This document shows, piece after piece, positions 22,701-33,330 of a stretch of DNA of 64,000 nt. Below the pieces are notes generated by a model. The model did not search any database. It saw nothing but the letters and a program-made list of their open reading frames with translations, and had not been told where the DNA came from. The stretch's first letter is position 1. The number at the start of each line of letters is the position of its first letter. The DNA is taken from the NCBI GenBank assembly GCA_023362775.1, contig JALMGJ010000016.1:2250501-2314500 (forward strand), in the 5' to 3' direction. The translations under genes were made by a program, and so were the position numbers. Origin of the DNA: Charina bottae. Taxonomy: Eukaryota > Chordata > Lepidosauria > Squamata > Charinaidae.

Positions 22701-22845
22701 GCGAGAGCCAGGGGGCGGGGTTTGCGGGCGGGGGCCAATCGCGTGGGAGGGGCGGGGGTGAGTTCAGCTGCGGAAGAGCCACACTCAAGGGGCCAAAGAG
22801 CCGCATCTGGCTCGCGAGCCGCCATTTCCGACCCTTGGCCTAGCG

Positions 22846-23850
22846 CAATGAAACTTGGTTCTAGTCTTCTTGTGGAGTCTATTTCTGGATCTGGATAACC
22901 TTGAAGGGCTGACAGTGAATAGACTTGCAAATAGTAACAATAACCTGCAGTCATCTTGAGTGTATTTGAATCAGGGTTGAGAAGAATTGGAAGATTAAAA
23001 AAAAGTGGTCATTTGGAAGTCTACATACACTGACTCAGACAGTAAAAGATAAAATGGTTTCTGACATTCATTTTCCCTCTCATGAGTCAAATATGTCCTC
23101 AATAGGTCAGACCCTGCTCTTTTTGTGTCTATGTCTATATGTGTTGTTTTTCTCAATTGCCTCAATGTTGCATAACAGGCTATATTTATTTATTCAATTT
23201 GTACATCACCCAACTCCCAATCACTCTTTAGAAGTCCTTTAATTCCAGATGGTATTAGACTGCACTAATCAGGGTAAGTTAATTTCATCATGACCACTGA
23301 TGATGCCAAAAAGGAGCTTGCTATGTTGTGGGCCTAAGATATCCTTCACTGGCTCTTAAAATGTATATGAGAGGACATGATTTACATGCCTGTACCTGGT
23401 TGGAATTGAACAAGCTGTGGTTGATTATCATGTCTTTGAGCATAACACTTTATAGCTGGCACTGTCAGCAATTCCCACCAGCTAATTATGTGTGAGAAGC
23501 TTTTTTCTTTACTTTAAAAGGCTTCTCAGCTAGTAGAGTGACAATGCCATAGCATGGAATTGTTTTGTGTTAAATTGTTTTCTGCATTGAAACACTCCTG
23601 TGGGCGTCACCAGGTTTATTGACAAAATATGATTCTTGTTGTCCTTTGGCCTGTATCCATCTCAGTTAGACAGTTCCACTCTCTTAATCAGCTTAGATTG
23701 CTGATTTAGTTCCAAGGTAAGATCTGTTTCCCTCTGTGCAAAGGTGAATTTTTGTCACTAATATTATTGCATAATGCAGCTGGCCCATAGCAATATACTT
23801 AAGCACTTCCTATGATGTACTCGTGTACAAAATGTATAATTCATGCATCC
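22846..23850. other. Non-coding, with a small minus-strand LINE tail
   Basis: At 23168-23226 the minus strand reads '...gagtgattgggagttgggtg' followed by 'atgtacaaattgaataaata', the terminus of the CR1/L2-type LINE. The rest carries no recognised feature. Confidence 0.45.
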
Positions 23851-24200
23851 TTATTACATTATGGAGGGGCGTGATGGCTCAGCGGTTAAGACGCCAGGCT
23901 TGTCGATCAGAAGATCGCAAGTTCGGAGGTTCGAGACCCTAGCCCCGCATGACGGAGTGAACTCCCACACTTGCCCCAGCTCTTGCCAAACTAGCAGTTC
24001 GAAAGCATGCAAATGCAAGTAGATGAATAGGTACCAATTCGGTGGGAAGGTAACAGTGTTCCGCGCATGTCATGCCAGCCACATGACCGCGGAAGCATCT
24101 TCGGACAACAGTGGCTCTTTGGCTAACAAATGGAGATGAGCACCGGCCCCTAGAGTTGGACACGACTGTGTGGGGGAACCTTTACTTTTTATTACATTAT
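23851..24200 (+). mobile_element. Bov-B-tailed tRNA-SINE with 12-bp TSD
   Basis: The element (23863-24188) is flanked by exact duplications ttattacattat (23851-23862, 24189-24200). A box 'tggctcagcgg' and B box 'ggttcgagacc' (one change from the 14520 copy) are present. The Bov-B-like end 'agagttggacacgactg' lies near 24151-24167. The minus-strand 74-codon frame inside is not a gene. Confidence 0.92.
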
Positions 24201-24424
24201 ATGTTCTGTAATTATTGATTTCTTTTTTTTCCCATGGAGATTTTAATTATATGTTGATCAGTTATTTAGCAGTATGCAAGTAGAATCAATAATGAACAAA
24301 TAAATGCATTCATTTATATATGTAATTGCTGGAAAAATCTGTTGGCTTGTTATGCCAATAGTGGAGATTTGCATGAATTCCTTAAAAAAGAGAGAATAAA
24401 AGCATAAATAACAATAAAGAGAAA

Positions 24425-24456
24425 GTGTGTGTGTGTGAGTGAGAGAGAGAGAGAGA
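24425..24456. repeat. (TG)n(GA)n microsatellite
   Basis: Short dinucleotide tracts joined at 24438. Confidence 0.85.
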
Positions 24457-24960
24457 GGAACAGCAATAAAACCACTAACAAGGCTGTCTATTTTCAAATT
24501 ATAAACTTTTATTTGGGTATCCCAAGTTTATAGGTTAATTAAGCTCTGGGATAATTATAAATGTTTGTATTATGCCAATGGAAGAATGTAACATGAGTTT
24601 TCATAATCAGTTTACAGTATTATTGTATAGCAGGGTGCTATCTAATATGCTTTGCTGATGGAAATGTTAGCTTTGTGTAAAAAGAAAAAGGAAAAATAAA
24701 GTAAAAAATCACTGAATTTCTCCAGTGTCATATCCAAGCATTCCAGAACTGAAATTGATGAGAGCAAATCAGCATCCCACATCAGTTCAATAACTCATTT
24801 CCTACTTGCTAATTCCCAGTTTAAGTACTCATGTAAACATATTAATATATGTAAATATAAGTTGCTGACACATTTGGCTTCTGATTTCCAACTAATATAT
24901 TGATTTGGCTGCACATTTGAAGCTTTTTTATATCTCAGATGATCTAAACATTATCCAGTG
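24457..24960. other. Non-coding, no feature recognised
   Basis: AT-rich DNA without supported features. Confidence 0.5.
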
Positions 24961-25194
24961 CAGGTAGTCCTTGTTTAATGACCACAATTGGGACTGGCAA
25001 CTCGGTTGTTAAGCAAAGTGGTCACTAAGTGAAACCACAACTGTGCTAATGATCTTCAGCTTTCCTTTGCTTTACAGACTTGCATGGGTCATAAATGTGA
25101 GGATTGGATTGGTCATAAAGTTACTTTTTCATCACCATTGTAATTGTGAACAGTTGCTAAACAAGGCAGTCGCTAAACAAGGATTACCTATACT
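24961..25194. mobile_element. Palindromic MITE ('caggtagtcc' ends)
   Basis: The left end 'caggtagtccttgtttaatg' (from 24961) and right end 'gctaaacaaggattaccta' (to 25192) are imperfect inverted repeats of ~24 bp. The interior repeats 'ggttgttaagcaaagtggtc'-like and 'cataaatgtga'-like phrases. This is a widespread squamate non-autonomous DNA element. No clear TSD was found, so the superfamily is unassigned. Confidence 0.65.
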
Positions 25195-26063
25195 GAATGG
25201 TTTTAGCAGTATTTGCAAGTCATAGTGCTTTGTGAGAAGATATTAATATTCCATATCAACAACTACACTTAGTAAAGACATGCATTATTTCACTAATCTT
25301 CTTTACCCACAGCTATGGTAATGTACGTAACTCAAATATTAGATGTCAAGATTCCTTTGTATGTATTATTGTTTTGTTCCACAACATTCACAATTGTTCT
25401 GGGCCAATTGCACTTTCTGGGTCTTTGTTGCCAATTAAACAAAACATAAAAAGCCTACACTGCTGTTCATTCATCAAAGTTTCCTAGTCTAGGTACATCA
25501 CTGAAAATGAATGCCATTTCCATATTGCAGCATGAGGGACGGATGGTGAGGTAAATGACATTTCCAAGCACCATATTCTTAGTTTCTCATTTTAATAACA
25601 ATGGACCATAAAACATATGGAAAAATACGTATTGCTGACACACTGCTCCCACCCCCTACACTTTATTAATCTGAAGCTTCAAAAGCTTGGTTTTCTAAGA
25701 TATTTTTTCCTATTTTTTAGAGGTAATATAATTTTAGAAGAAAAGGAAATCTTTTCAGTTTAAATGTTTCCTAAACAGTAAAAAATTGGAAAGATCCAAT
25801 GGAAGAGAAAATTGAAAGAGCTTAGCCAAGATTGGATTTTGCAGTATTTACAAGACAATTTTTGTTGTTTGTTTTTCAAGATAATAATAATAACAATAAC
25901 AATAATAATAATCTGAAAATCAACAATATTTTATCACAGACCATTAAACTGGAAGATACAATAAATGCCAATTAAAACATACTAGTCATAATTTCAAGAT
26001 TAGATTAAATGCAATAACTATTTTTGTCAGAATAACAACAAATGAACATTTTTCTTTAGGAAT
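25195..26063. other. Non-coding; (AAT)n at 25880-25912
   Basis: Only a short AAT/AAC triplet tract stands out. Confidence 0.5.
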
Positions 26064-26404
26064 ACTTAGGTCATAGCTTTCCAAACTGTGTGTCGCGACA
26101 CTTTAGTGTGTCGCAACACACAGCTTAGTGTGTCACGAAGCAACGGCGGGGACGTGCATGGCGGCAGCACGGCAGCAGCTCGGGGGCACACATGGCGGCG
26201 GCGGTGTGCACGTCGGTGGTGGCAGCGGTGGGCCATCAGCGCTTCCATGTTTTAGCGAGGCCACCACCACTGCCTCCACTGCCGTACACACCGCGCCCGC
26301 CGCGCACCCCCCTGCGCCGCCACCGTGCGCGACCACGCCGCTGCCGCCACTGCCGCCATTGGTGTGTTGCCAATGGTGGCAGTTTGGAAAGCACTGACTT
26401 AGGT
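26064..26404. mobile_element. GC-rich 325-bp hAT MITE with 8-bp TSD
   Basis: The element (26072-26396) lies between exact 8-bp duplications acttaggt (26064-26071, 26397-26404). The 17-bp ends CATAGCTTTCCAAACTG and CAGTTTGGAAAGCACTG are inverted with two mismatches. The interior is GGC/GCC-rich with 'gtgtgtcgcgacac' hairpins near its left end. It shares the 17-mer GGGCCATCAGCGCTTCC (26230-26246) with the large hAT element (complement at 20787-20803). Four open frames inside are GC-rich readthrough. Confidence 0.88.
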
Positions 26405-26747
26405 AATTAATTATCTGTATAAACATTAATGGCTGGTTAAGAAGTTTGGGATGTGGTGTTGATCATAGAACTTGTTAAAGATTATAGGTGAATAAAATGA
26501 ATCATATCCTAAATTTTTAGCATTGCTATATTATTACACTGAAAACTAATTCAGTGGGAGTAATATAAAAATCATGTAAAAAAAGGATCAACATAAGTTC
26601 TGAACATTACTCACTGTAACTACAAAGTGATTAAGCAAGAAAACCTTTCTCTAAATTATTGGAATTGGTGTGTTGGATTCAGATGATAGGTTCAGATGAG
26701 AAGAAAAATGTATCTCTATTATCTTCTACACTAGAGCAACTTTGGAG
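26405..26747. other. Non-coding, no feature recognised
   Basis: AT-rich spacer. Confidence 0.5.
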
Positions 26748-27000
26748 AGCCAGTTTGGTCCAATGGTTAAGGCAACGGGCTAGAAACCAGGAGTCTGTGA
26801 GTTCTAGTCCTGCCTGAGGCATGAAAGCCAGCTGGGTGACCTTGGGCCAGTCACTCTCTCTCAGCCCAACTCACCTCACAGGGTCATTGTTGTGGGGAAA
26901 ATAGGAGGAGGGAGTATTAGGTATGTTCGCCATCTTGAGTTATTTATAAAAATAATAAAGGTGGGATAGAAAATTAATCAATCAATTAATTAATTAAACT
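26748..27000 (+). mobile_element. tRNA-derived SINE
   Basis: The head is 'agccagtttggtccaatggt' with B-box-like 'gagttctagtcc'. The body has 'gccagctgggtgaccttggg' and 'cagcccaactcacctcacag'. The end is 'gttatttataaaaataataa' plus an (AATT)n-type tail. It is the same family as the copy nested at 3913-4192. Confidence 0.85.
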
Positions 27001-27111
27001 TAAATGGAAGTAGGCAGCATTCAAGATTATGTGTGTGTGGACCTCCATTTGGGCAATTTTATTTTTCATTGATTTTGCTGATCTTTCTATACTTCATGGG
27101 CTCACCCAACA

Positions 27112-27345
27112 AGGATGGTATAGTGGTTAAGGTCTGAACTAGAATTGTAAAAACCCAGGTCAAGTTTATCCTCAGTCATGAAGGTATACAGGGTGTCTAT
27201 GGGACAGTCACAACCTCTTATTTCTAAATACCCCAATGGTGGCTGTTGTGGGAACAAAAAGGAGGACAGTGTGCTATGCACATTTTGCTTTTCAGGACAG
27301 ATTTGGAAAGAAAATGGGATGACAGAGATCCATTCATAACACTTT
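27112..27345 (+). mobile_element. Degenerate tRNA-SINE
   Basis: 'ggatggtatagtggttaagg' keeps an A-box-like start. The later parts 'gggacagtcacaacctctta', 'ggctgttgtgggaac' and 'gtgctatgcacattttgc' are decayed versions of a common reptile SINE body. Confidence 0.45.
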
Positions 27346-28595
27346 GGGGCAGCCTATAAACCTAACAAATGAAGAAACAAACAAAGATGTCTGCCTGTTA
27401 GTGAATAGAGACAGCTATTTTAAACCACCATCACAATCACCATCATCTTTAATTTTAAATTAGAATTTGATATGCTTGCAATTTCCATTGCTGGCTCAAA
27501 AGCCAAGGAGCTTTTAAGGTAAGGCAATGGATGTTTCCATGAAACATCAGCTGAAAAGTTACCCATATATGACATTTTGCTTTGGCATTTTAGCTTGACA
27601 CTGACCTGGAGAGTAATTGGTGCAACTTTTCCAGGCACTTGAAAAAGGTATTCCAGTTGAATATATGCCTGGTAACTCTCTTCAGAGCTTACTACCTTCT
27701 ACAATAAGTATGCAGCAATGAGAGGAAGATTATTAGACCAGCCACCCAGATGAACTAAATCCTACCCTGATTTGGGGGGAATGATGGAATACTTAGGATA
27801 CCTCAGATCCTAAACCTTTAATCCAGCCCCTAGCTTAAATCCTTTGTTGTTTGTTTTTTTCTAAATGTGGAATCTTCTGCTTTTGGAAATAGCCTCAGGG
27901 ACCAATTGGAATGTGAGAGGAGGGATATGATGTGAGAGTTTAACTTCAAACAGGAGAAAGTGAAATATTCTATGATCCTGGTGGAAATAAGATTGTCTTG
28001 TTAAAGATTTGTTAACATTTGAATTCTTTTGTGTCATCCTTATACAGAGCAACCTTGGTTTTCTGGGCCTCCATCCAGTGGACTTTGGATGCAACAGACA
28101 AAAATGTTGTTCAGACTTCACACTCACACACAGACACTGGACAAAGTTTATTGTTTCCAAAGTAAATTATATAAATTTACATAAATTATATCAAAATATA
28201 AATTACCTAATTACAAAAATGTAATAAACTGATGTACATAATGTGGTTTTGGATTTAACGGAGAGACACCTCTTTCCCCAAACTGGTTCATTAAACAGAA
28301 GTTTTACTATACTTTGTGTTATCTCAAATCTTCTCTTCCTACACTCAGTAAAATTTAAAAGCATTGTCCTTATGTCTTGAGGTTTAATTGAGTGCCAAAT
28401 AGAGTAGCACTAATAATTTAACATTAACTGTGGTTAAGCAAGCTTGAACATTAACTATTTCACTATTAGTATTCATAGCTCAATGTCATTAAAACAGCTA
28501 CTGGTTATAGAAGCTTAGGTGAATGCAGATATCCCTATATACAGTAGAAGAAGAGTAGCTCTTTACTATTTTCATTAGGTAACATAATCACTTAA
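27346..28595. other. Non-coding, no feature recognised
   Basis: No transposon ends or exons seen. Frames of 72-99 codons lack domains. Confidence 0.45.
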
Positions 28596-29280
28596 AGACT
28601 GCATGATAAAATGGGCTATGAATTTTGGTTATAATATACAGATGGACAATTGGGGAAGAATGTGGGTAAATGGGATGAAATTCACATTGTACTATTATTT
28701 AACAGAGAATTTTGATAAAATGATGGACTGTTGGTATATGACACTAGAGAAATTATCAGAGATGTATAAACATACTTCAAGTCAATGTTGGAACTGTGAA
28801 AAACATGAAGGGACATTTTACCATGTATGGTGGACTTGTCAAAAAGCCATTGGATACAAATGCACACAACGATACAAAGAATTTTAAAGATTAATACTGA
28901 GAAAAAAAGCAGAACTCTTTTTATTGGGACTTATGGATAACCAATTAGAAAAGACTTACGGAAGACTTGTTTCATATACTGTGTGGTAACTGTAGCAATA
29001 TTATTATATGCACAGCAGTAGAGAAATACTGAAATTCCAACAATGGAGGAATGGATTGTTAAGGTGTCAGAATTGGCAGAAATGGCAAAACTGACCTGTT
29101 TGGTCAGGGACAAAACAATAAGTACTTTTATAAAAGACTGAAAACTTTTATGGACTTTTTTCTGAAAACGGAAAAAAAGCAAAGTGATGATTTATGGATT
29201 TGATGATTGAAACAAGGGTTAAATAAGGGACTGAAGAGATTTTTGTAATACCAGGAGGGAGGGAGGATAATGAGGGTTGT
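28596..29280 (+). pseudogene. L1 LINE ORF2 C-terminus and 3' UTR, 5'-truncated
   Basis: The frame 28603-28887 encodes the L1 ORF2 tail. It has a WGRMW start, then LEKLSEMYK, then a cysteine/histidine motif C-x2-C-x7-H-x6-C (CWNCEKHEGTFYHVWWTC), which is the typical L1 C-terminal zinc-knuckle-like region. The frame breaks after 'YKEF', but homologous sequence continues to about 29180 in other frames. The 3' UTR ends near 29280. The intact copy's protein would carry endonuclease and reverse transcriptase upstream; these are absent. A second copy of the same family lies at 52062-52740 and is less broken. Confidence 0.8.
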
Positions 29281-29282
29281 CT

Positions 29283-29720
29283 ATGAAGGTTCTCAGTCAT
29301 CCAGGTGGAATTCTCTGTAGCTTGAATCATGTCAACTGGATTTCTATTTTCTCAGTGGAAACGTTTCGCTCCTTATCCAAGGAGATTCTTCAGTCTGAGC
29401 AAAGTTAGTAAGGGAATCCTTAAATATGTTTCTAGGTGGCTGTGTGACCTTGCACCTAGGGCTAGGTCATGGTTATTTTGAGATGCTATTTCTAAGTCCC
29501 TTTATCATCTAAAGGAGGATCGTTAAGATTACCATGCTGCTGTTGAGCTTGCGAAATGGTCTTAATCTTCCTAGGCACAGAAGACAAAGCAGGAAGGAAA
29601 ATAGGGGAAAGATTGTGCCTGAGGCCCCCACCTCTATTCAAGGAAGGATTTTCCAAGTTGGCATAAATGGATTCCTTCCATTTGAGAGAGGGGTCAAGGA
29701 ATAATGAGGGTTATTTTTAA
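29283..29720 (-). mobile_element. Penelope-like element 3' fragment
   Basis: On the minus strand a coding remnant near 29720-29600 reads 'KWKESIYANLENPSLNRGG', a stretch familiar from vertebrate PLE endonuclease tails. A UTR follows, then the end 'ctgaagaatctccttggata' and 'gagcgaaacgt' (29361-29393), and a terminus containing 'ccacctggatgactgagaac' (29291-29310). It is 5'-truncated and lacks the reverse transcriptase. It abuts the L1 end at 29280. Confidence 0.65.
29361..29393 (-). ncRNA. Hammerhead-like motif in PLE end
   Basis: CTGAAGA (29387-29393, minus strand) and GAAACGT (29361-29367) bracket a perfect 6-bp helix CTCCTT/AAGGAG with a GGAT loop. This is the clearest helix II of the five motifs in the window. 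Activity is not demonstrated. Confidence 0.45.
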
Positions 29721-30499
29721 CCCATCACCCTGTCCCATACACATACCTACATATTGTGTTATAATGATATCAGTGAGACATTATTAAATCTGTTCCAAGG
29801 TGGATAGATTAAACAGTTAACTTCTTGATCAAAAGGTTAACCAAGGTTAATGTCAAAAGGAAATGTTGACTACATGCCTGAAACTCTTTCTGAGTATTAT
29901 CTCTGCTTGCGGTACCTTTGTAATTTGTCCCCATGATGTGGTAGATGCATGTGAAGGCAACTACCATGCTGTGGTGTTAATCAGAAGACCCAGGCCCAGC
30001 TGAGAGTTAGCGTAATTACACTCCGACCATTATCTCTTTTTGAACTCTTTCTAGGCCTTCAGCTGACATAATAGCAAATATGATACTAATTGAAAAGAAG
30101 AAGAGAAAGAAAGGACCCAGATGTTACTTATTTCAGTTTATTATGCTGTTCAATGTTAGATGACTATGTTTATTGATGTTGACTGCTGAGCAGGAATTCA
30201 GTCCTTTTTAAGAACATGCGTCTCCCAGCACCTGCAATTTACACCCATCCTTTTAAAGGTTTTTATCTCCAAATGTGGTGGAAAAGAGAAACTGAACTGG
30301 GGGGTTCACATCACTTCTCCATATGCAGCTCTTTTTTTTTATACGTACAAGTAACTAATTTCTAAGTCTGTTTTTCTCCTGCAAAGTGGGGACCATTTTT
30401 CCATCAGTTCTCTGTGGGAAGCAGTTGTATGGAAAGGGTGGGGCTGAGGAAGTCTAGCACTTATCACACAAACACATATGATAAGTGCTAGACTAGAAT
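29721..30499. other. Non-coding, no feature recognised
   Basis: No supported repeat or exon. Confidence 0.45.
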
Positions 30500-30508
30500 G
30501 TGTGTGTG

Positions 30509-30540
<32 letters not shown>

Positions 30541-30541
30541 A
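30500..30541. repeat. (TG)n microsatellite
   Basis: About 20 TG dinucleotides with one TTTG interruption. An inverted 'agtgctagac / gtctagcact' pair (30454-30493) lies directly to its left. Confidence 0.92.
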
Positions 30542-30790
30542 CATGGATGGATCCTTTAAAAAATTCCTTTAAAAAATCATTTTCCATGTAACTACTACTG
30601 TATGTATTTTGGATGCTGGGCCAGTAGATGTAGAGCTCATTGCACTGAATTTGAGTAGATGATAAATCCAAAATAAAAAGGAGCAGCAAAGTCTCTGGCC
30701 TTATACTAATCATTACATCTCCCCAGTCCCATCCACTCCAAATTTTCTTAGAAAATGAGCCAATTTTCAAGGACAATTTGCTTTTGCCCT

Positions 30791-31144
30791 TCTACCCACC
30801 CTAGTAAAATGTAAAGGTAAAGGTTTTCCCCTGCACAGTCCTGTCCGACTCTAGGGGACGGTGCTCATCTCTGTTTCTTAGCCGAAGAGCCAGCGCTGTC
30901 CGAAGACGCTTCCGCGGTCATGTGGTCGGCATGATGCGCACGGAACGCTGTTACCATCCCACGGAAGTGGTACCTATTTATCTATTTGCATTTGCATGCT
31001 TTTGAATAGCTAGGTTGGCAAGAACTGGGGTGAGTGCAGGAGCTCACTCTGTCACGCGGCGCTCGGGTCTTGAACCGCCAACCTTCCGATCGACAAGCCT
31101 GGCATCTTAACCACTGAGCCATCACACCCCTCTACTCACCCTAG
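30791..31144 (-). mobile_element. Bov-B-tailed tRNA-SINE with 14-bp TSD
   Basis: The element (30805-31130) is flanked by tctacccaccctag (30791-30804) and tctactcaccctag (31131-31144), differing at one base. On the minus strand the head reads 'ggggtgtgatggctcagtgg' with B box 'ggttcaagaccc'. The end 'agagtcggacaggactg' (near 30839-30855) and a 'aacctttacctttac' tail complete it. Confidence 0.92.
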
Positions 31145-32324
31145 AGTGCCCCCAAATAGCTTAGCAAAATGCATTGGAGTAAAGTTAGTCAATGGTGGAA
31201 GGACTTACTTCTGGGCAGCCTGACCAAAACAGTTGTAATGATTTCCCTTCCCATTAATGCAAAATAATGCTTCATAAGAGGCAGATTGTAAACTTGAACC
31301 AAGTTTGTAGATTTAAAAAACCCTCATATTTATAACTTTTATGCTACACCTTAAATACATTATTTCTTGCATGCCTCCTAGCCAACTTGGTTCTTTGAGT
31401 GCATGGCCGACTGTTGTCATGTCCCACAGGCATGATCTTTAGCCATGTTGGTAGGTGGAAGTCGCAGTTCAACACATCTGGTAAACAGCCCAGATAGAAA
31501 AGCTATGATTTACTAAAATTAGATAAATTAATGCTGCCCACTTTTTCTCTGGCCTTTCCCAAAGCTTTTGAAGAAATCTGTACATGTTTATCCTAAACTG
31601 TCATAACTTGTAGCCATAAAATACACTTAAAATTAATTGTACGTTGGAGAATAAATACACTATTTTCAGTGACTAAGTTAAAATAGGCATAAATCTAGAA
31701 ACAAATAAATAAGATCTCTAAGTTTTCAAGACATTTCAACAAGTCAGCTAAAGCGCAGTTGTATTTTTTCCCTCTGTACAATTAACCATCACATTATTCC
31801 TCAGTGTCAGTGACTATTCAATTAGCATGTCAGAATGGGAAGTAAATCTTTGCCTGTTTAAACTAGCACACAAAACAGGTTATTTTTTAAAAAAAGCAAT
31901 GCTGATCAACACTAACCATCAAATGTTTCTCAGATTGCTTTGAAAGTACTCTAAAGTCTCATCTGGCTACAAAAGCTGCATTGACACATGAGAAACTGCT
32001 AAACAAATTTCTGCATTATCTACCAGTAAGCATATCTAGCTCAGCTACTAATTGGAAAAGGATTAGTCAAAAGAAAACAACATGTTTCCACTGCTGATGC
32101 CCTAAAACAGCTTAATTCTCCATTGCTCAACTGCCCTTCTACTTCTTTAGGGTACCTCTGATAGGGGATCTTCAAAATATTCACAACTATTTTGCACATA
32201 GCTATACCTTTAGGTTTCTCATCTTCCCATGTCAACTGCTATACACTGATTCTAGCTATCTCCTTCTTGAATATCCTTAGTTCCTCACAGCTGCTTTGAA
32301 ATATCCCTATGCAGAGCAGTGTAA
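31145..32324. other. Non-coding; MITE remnant 31425-31490
   Basis: 'gccatgttggtaggtggaag' and 'gttcaacacatctgg' near 31443-31483 look like half of a short hAT-like palindromic MITE. The rest shows nothing. Confidence 0.35.
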
Positions 32325-32775
32325 ATCACAGAATCACAGAATGTGAGCCCTGGAAGAGATTTTGGAGATCAGCTTTCTCTAATCCACATCCCAGTGCAGG
32401 AATCCACTGCTACAGAATACTTGACAAATGGTTGTCCAGCCTCTGTTTAAACAACTTCAATGAAGGAGTTTCCATCACCTTTCAAGGTAGCTGTTCATCT
32501 TGAACAGCTTTTACATTAGGAACTTTACTTCTTCTAAATTAAATCTGCTTTTTCTTGACCTGTTTTTCTGGGACAATTTTGAATAATTCAGCCTACCTTT
32601 TTCATGACAGCATTTCAGATACTTGAAAACAGTTATCATGTCTCCCCATAGTCTTTTCTTCTCAAAGTGAAACATATCCACTATCTCCATCTGTTCCTCA
32701 TAGATTTTCCTTTTTAGGCCCCTTATCATCTTGATTACTCATCTCTGGCCATGCTTCAGTTTCTAGCTTGGTGTC
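32325..32775 (-). mobile_element. CR1 LINE 3' region (remnant)
   Basis: On the plus strand it begins 'cacagaatcacagaatgtga', the complement of the CR1 'attctgtgattctg' end. It continues through 'gttgtccagcctctgtttaa' and 'caggaa'-type CR1 3' sequence, so the element is antisense. 64- and 72-codon frames inside are not genes. Confidence 0.7.
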
Positions 32776-32785
32776 TTAACCACTA

Positions 32786-33330
32786 TAAATAATTAAATTA
32801 AATTAAATTAAATTAAATTAAATTAAATTAAATTAAATTAAATTAAATTAAATTAAATAATAAAATAATAAAATAAAATAAAATAAAATAAAATAAAATA
32901 AAATAAAATAAATAAAAAAATAAAATAAAATAAAAAAATAATAAAATAAAATAAATAAAATAATAAAATAAAATAAAATAAAATAAAATAAAATAAAATA
33001 AAATAAAATAATAAAATAAAATAAAATAAAATAAAATAAAATAAAATAAAATAAAATAATAAAATAAAATAAAATAAAATAAAATAAAATAAAATAAAAT
33101 AAAATAAAATAAAATAATAAAATAAAATAAAATAAAATAAATAAAATAAATAAAATAAAATATAAAATAAAATAAAATAAAATAAAATAAATAAAATATA
33201 AAATAAAATAAAATAAAATAAAATAATAAAATAAAGTAAAATAAAGTAAAATAAAATAAAATAATTAAATAATTATAAAAATAAATAAAAATAAATAAAT
33301 AAAAATAAATAAAAATAAATTTAAAAAGTT
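32786..33330. repeat. 545-bp (AAATT)n/(AAAAT)n array
   Basis: A (TAAAT)n block to about 32856 passes into (AAAAT)n with scattered one-base indels giving AAAT and AAAAAT variants, then (AAAATAAAT)n at the end. It is one of the longest simple arrays in the window and begins a few bases after the CR1 remnant. Confidence 0.97.

Larger units (their letters stand above)
18448..22845. mobile_element. 4.38-kb GC-rich hAT-type element with 8-bp TSD
   Basis: The element runs 18456-22837 between exact 8-bp duplications gcctagcg (18448-18455 and 22838-22845). Its ends are CAGGGGTCGG and CCGACCCTTG, i.e. 9 of 10 bases inverted, starting with CA as in hAT transposons. No transposase is present. From left to right it holds: a subterminal GC-box/CCAAT array (18521-18650); a short piece in 'forward' orientation (~18770-18868); a reverse-oriented array of ~400-bp units (~18870-20573); a 172-bp hairpin (20575-20746) and unique DNA; a forward-oriented array of the same unit (~20886-22511); a coding-like GC-rich segment (22513-22700); and another GC-box/CCAAT copy. 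It is nearly pure CpG-rich DNA in an AT-rich neighbourhood. The whole behaves as a giant non-autonomous foldback element. The array may be collapsed or mis-ordered in assembly. Confidence 0.85.

Noticed and set aside
22502..22954. 150-codon minus-strand frame as a complete gene
   Set aside because: Its start lies in host DNA outside the transposon and its end in an array unit. Only the middle ~60 codons look protein-like, and that part is recorded as a possible captured exon.
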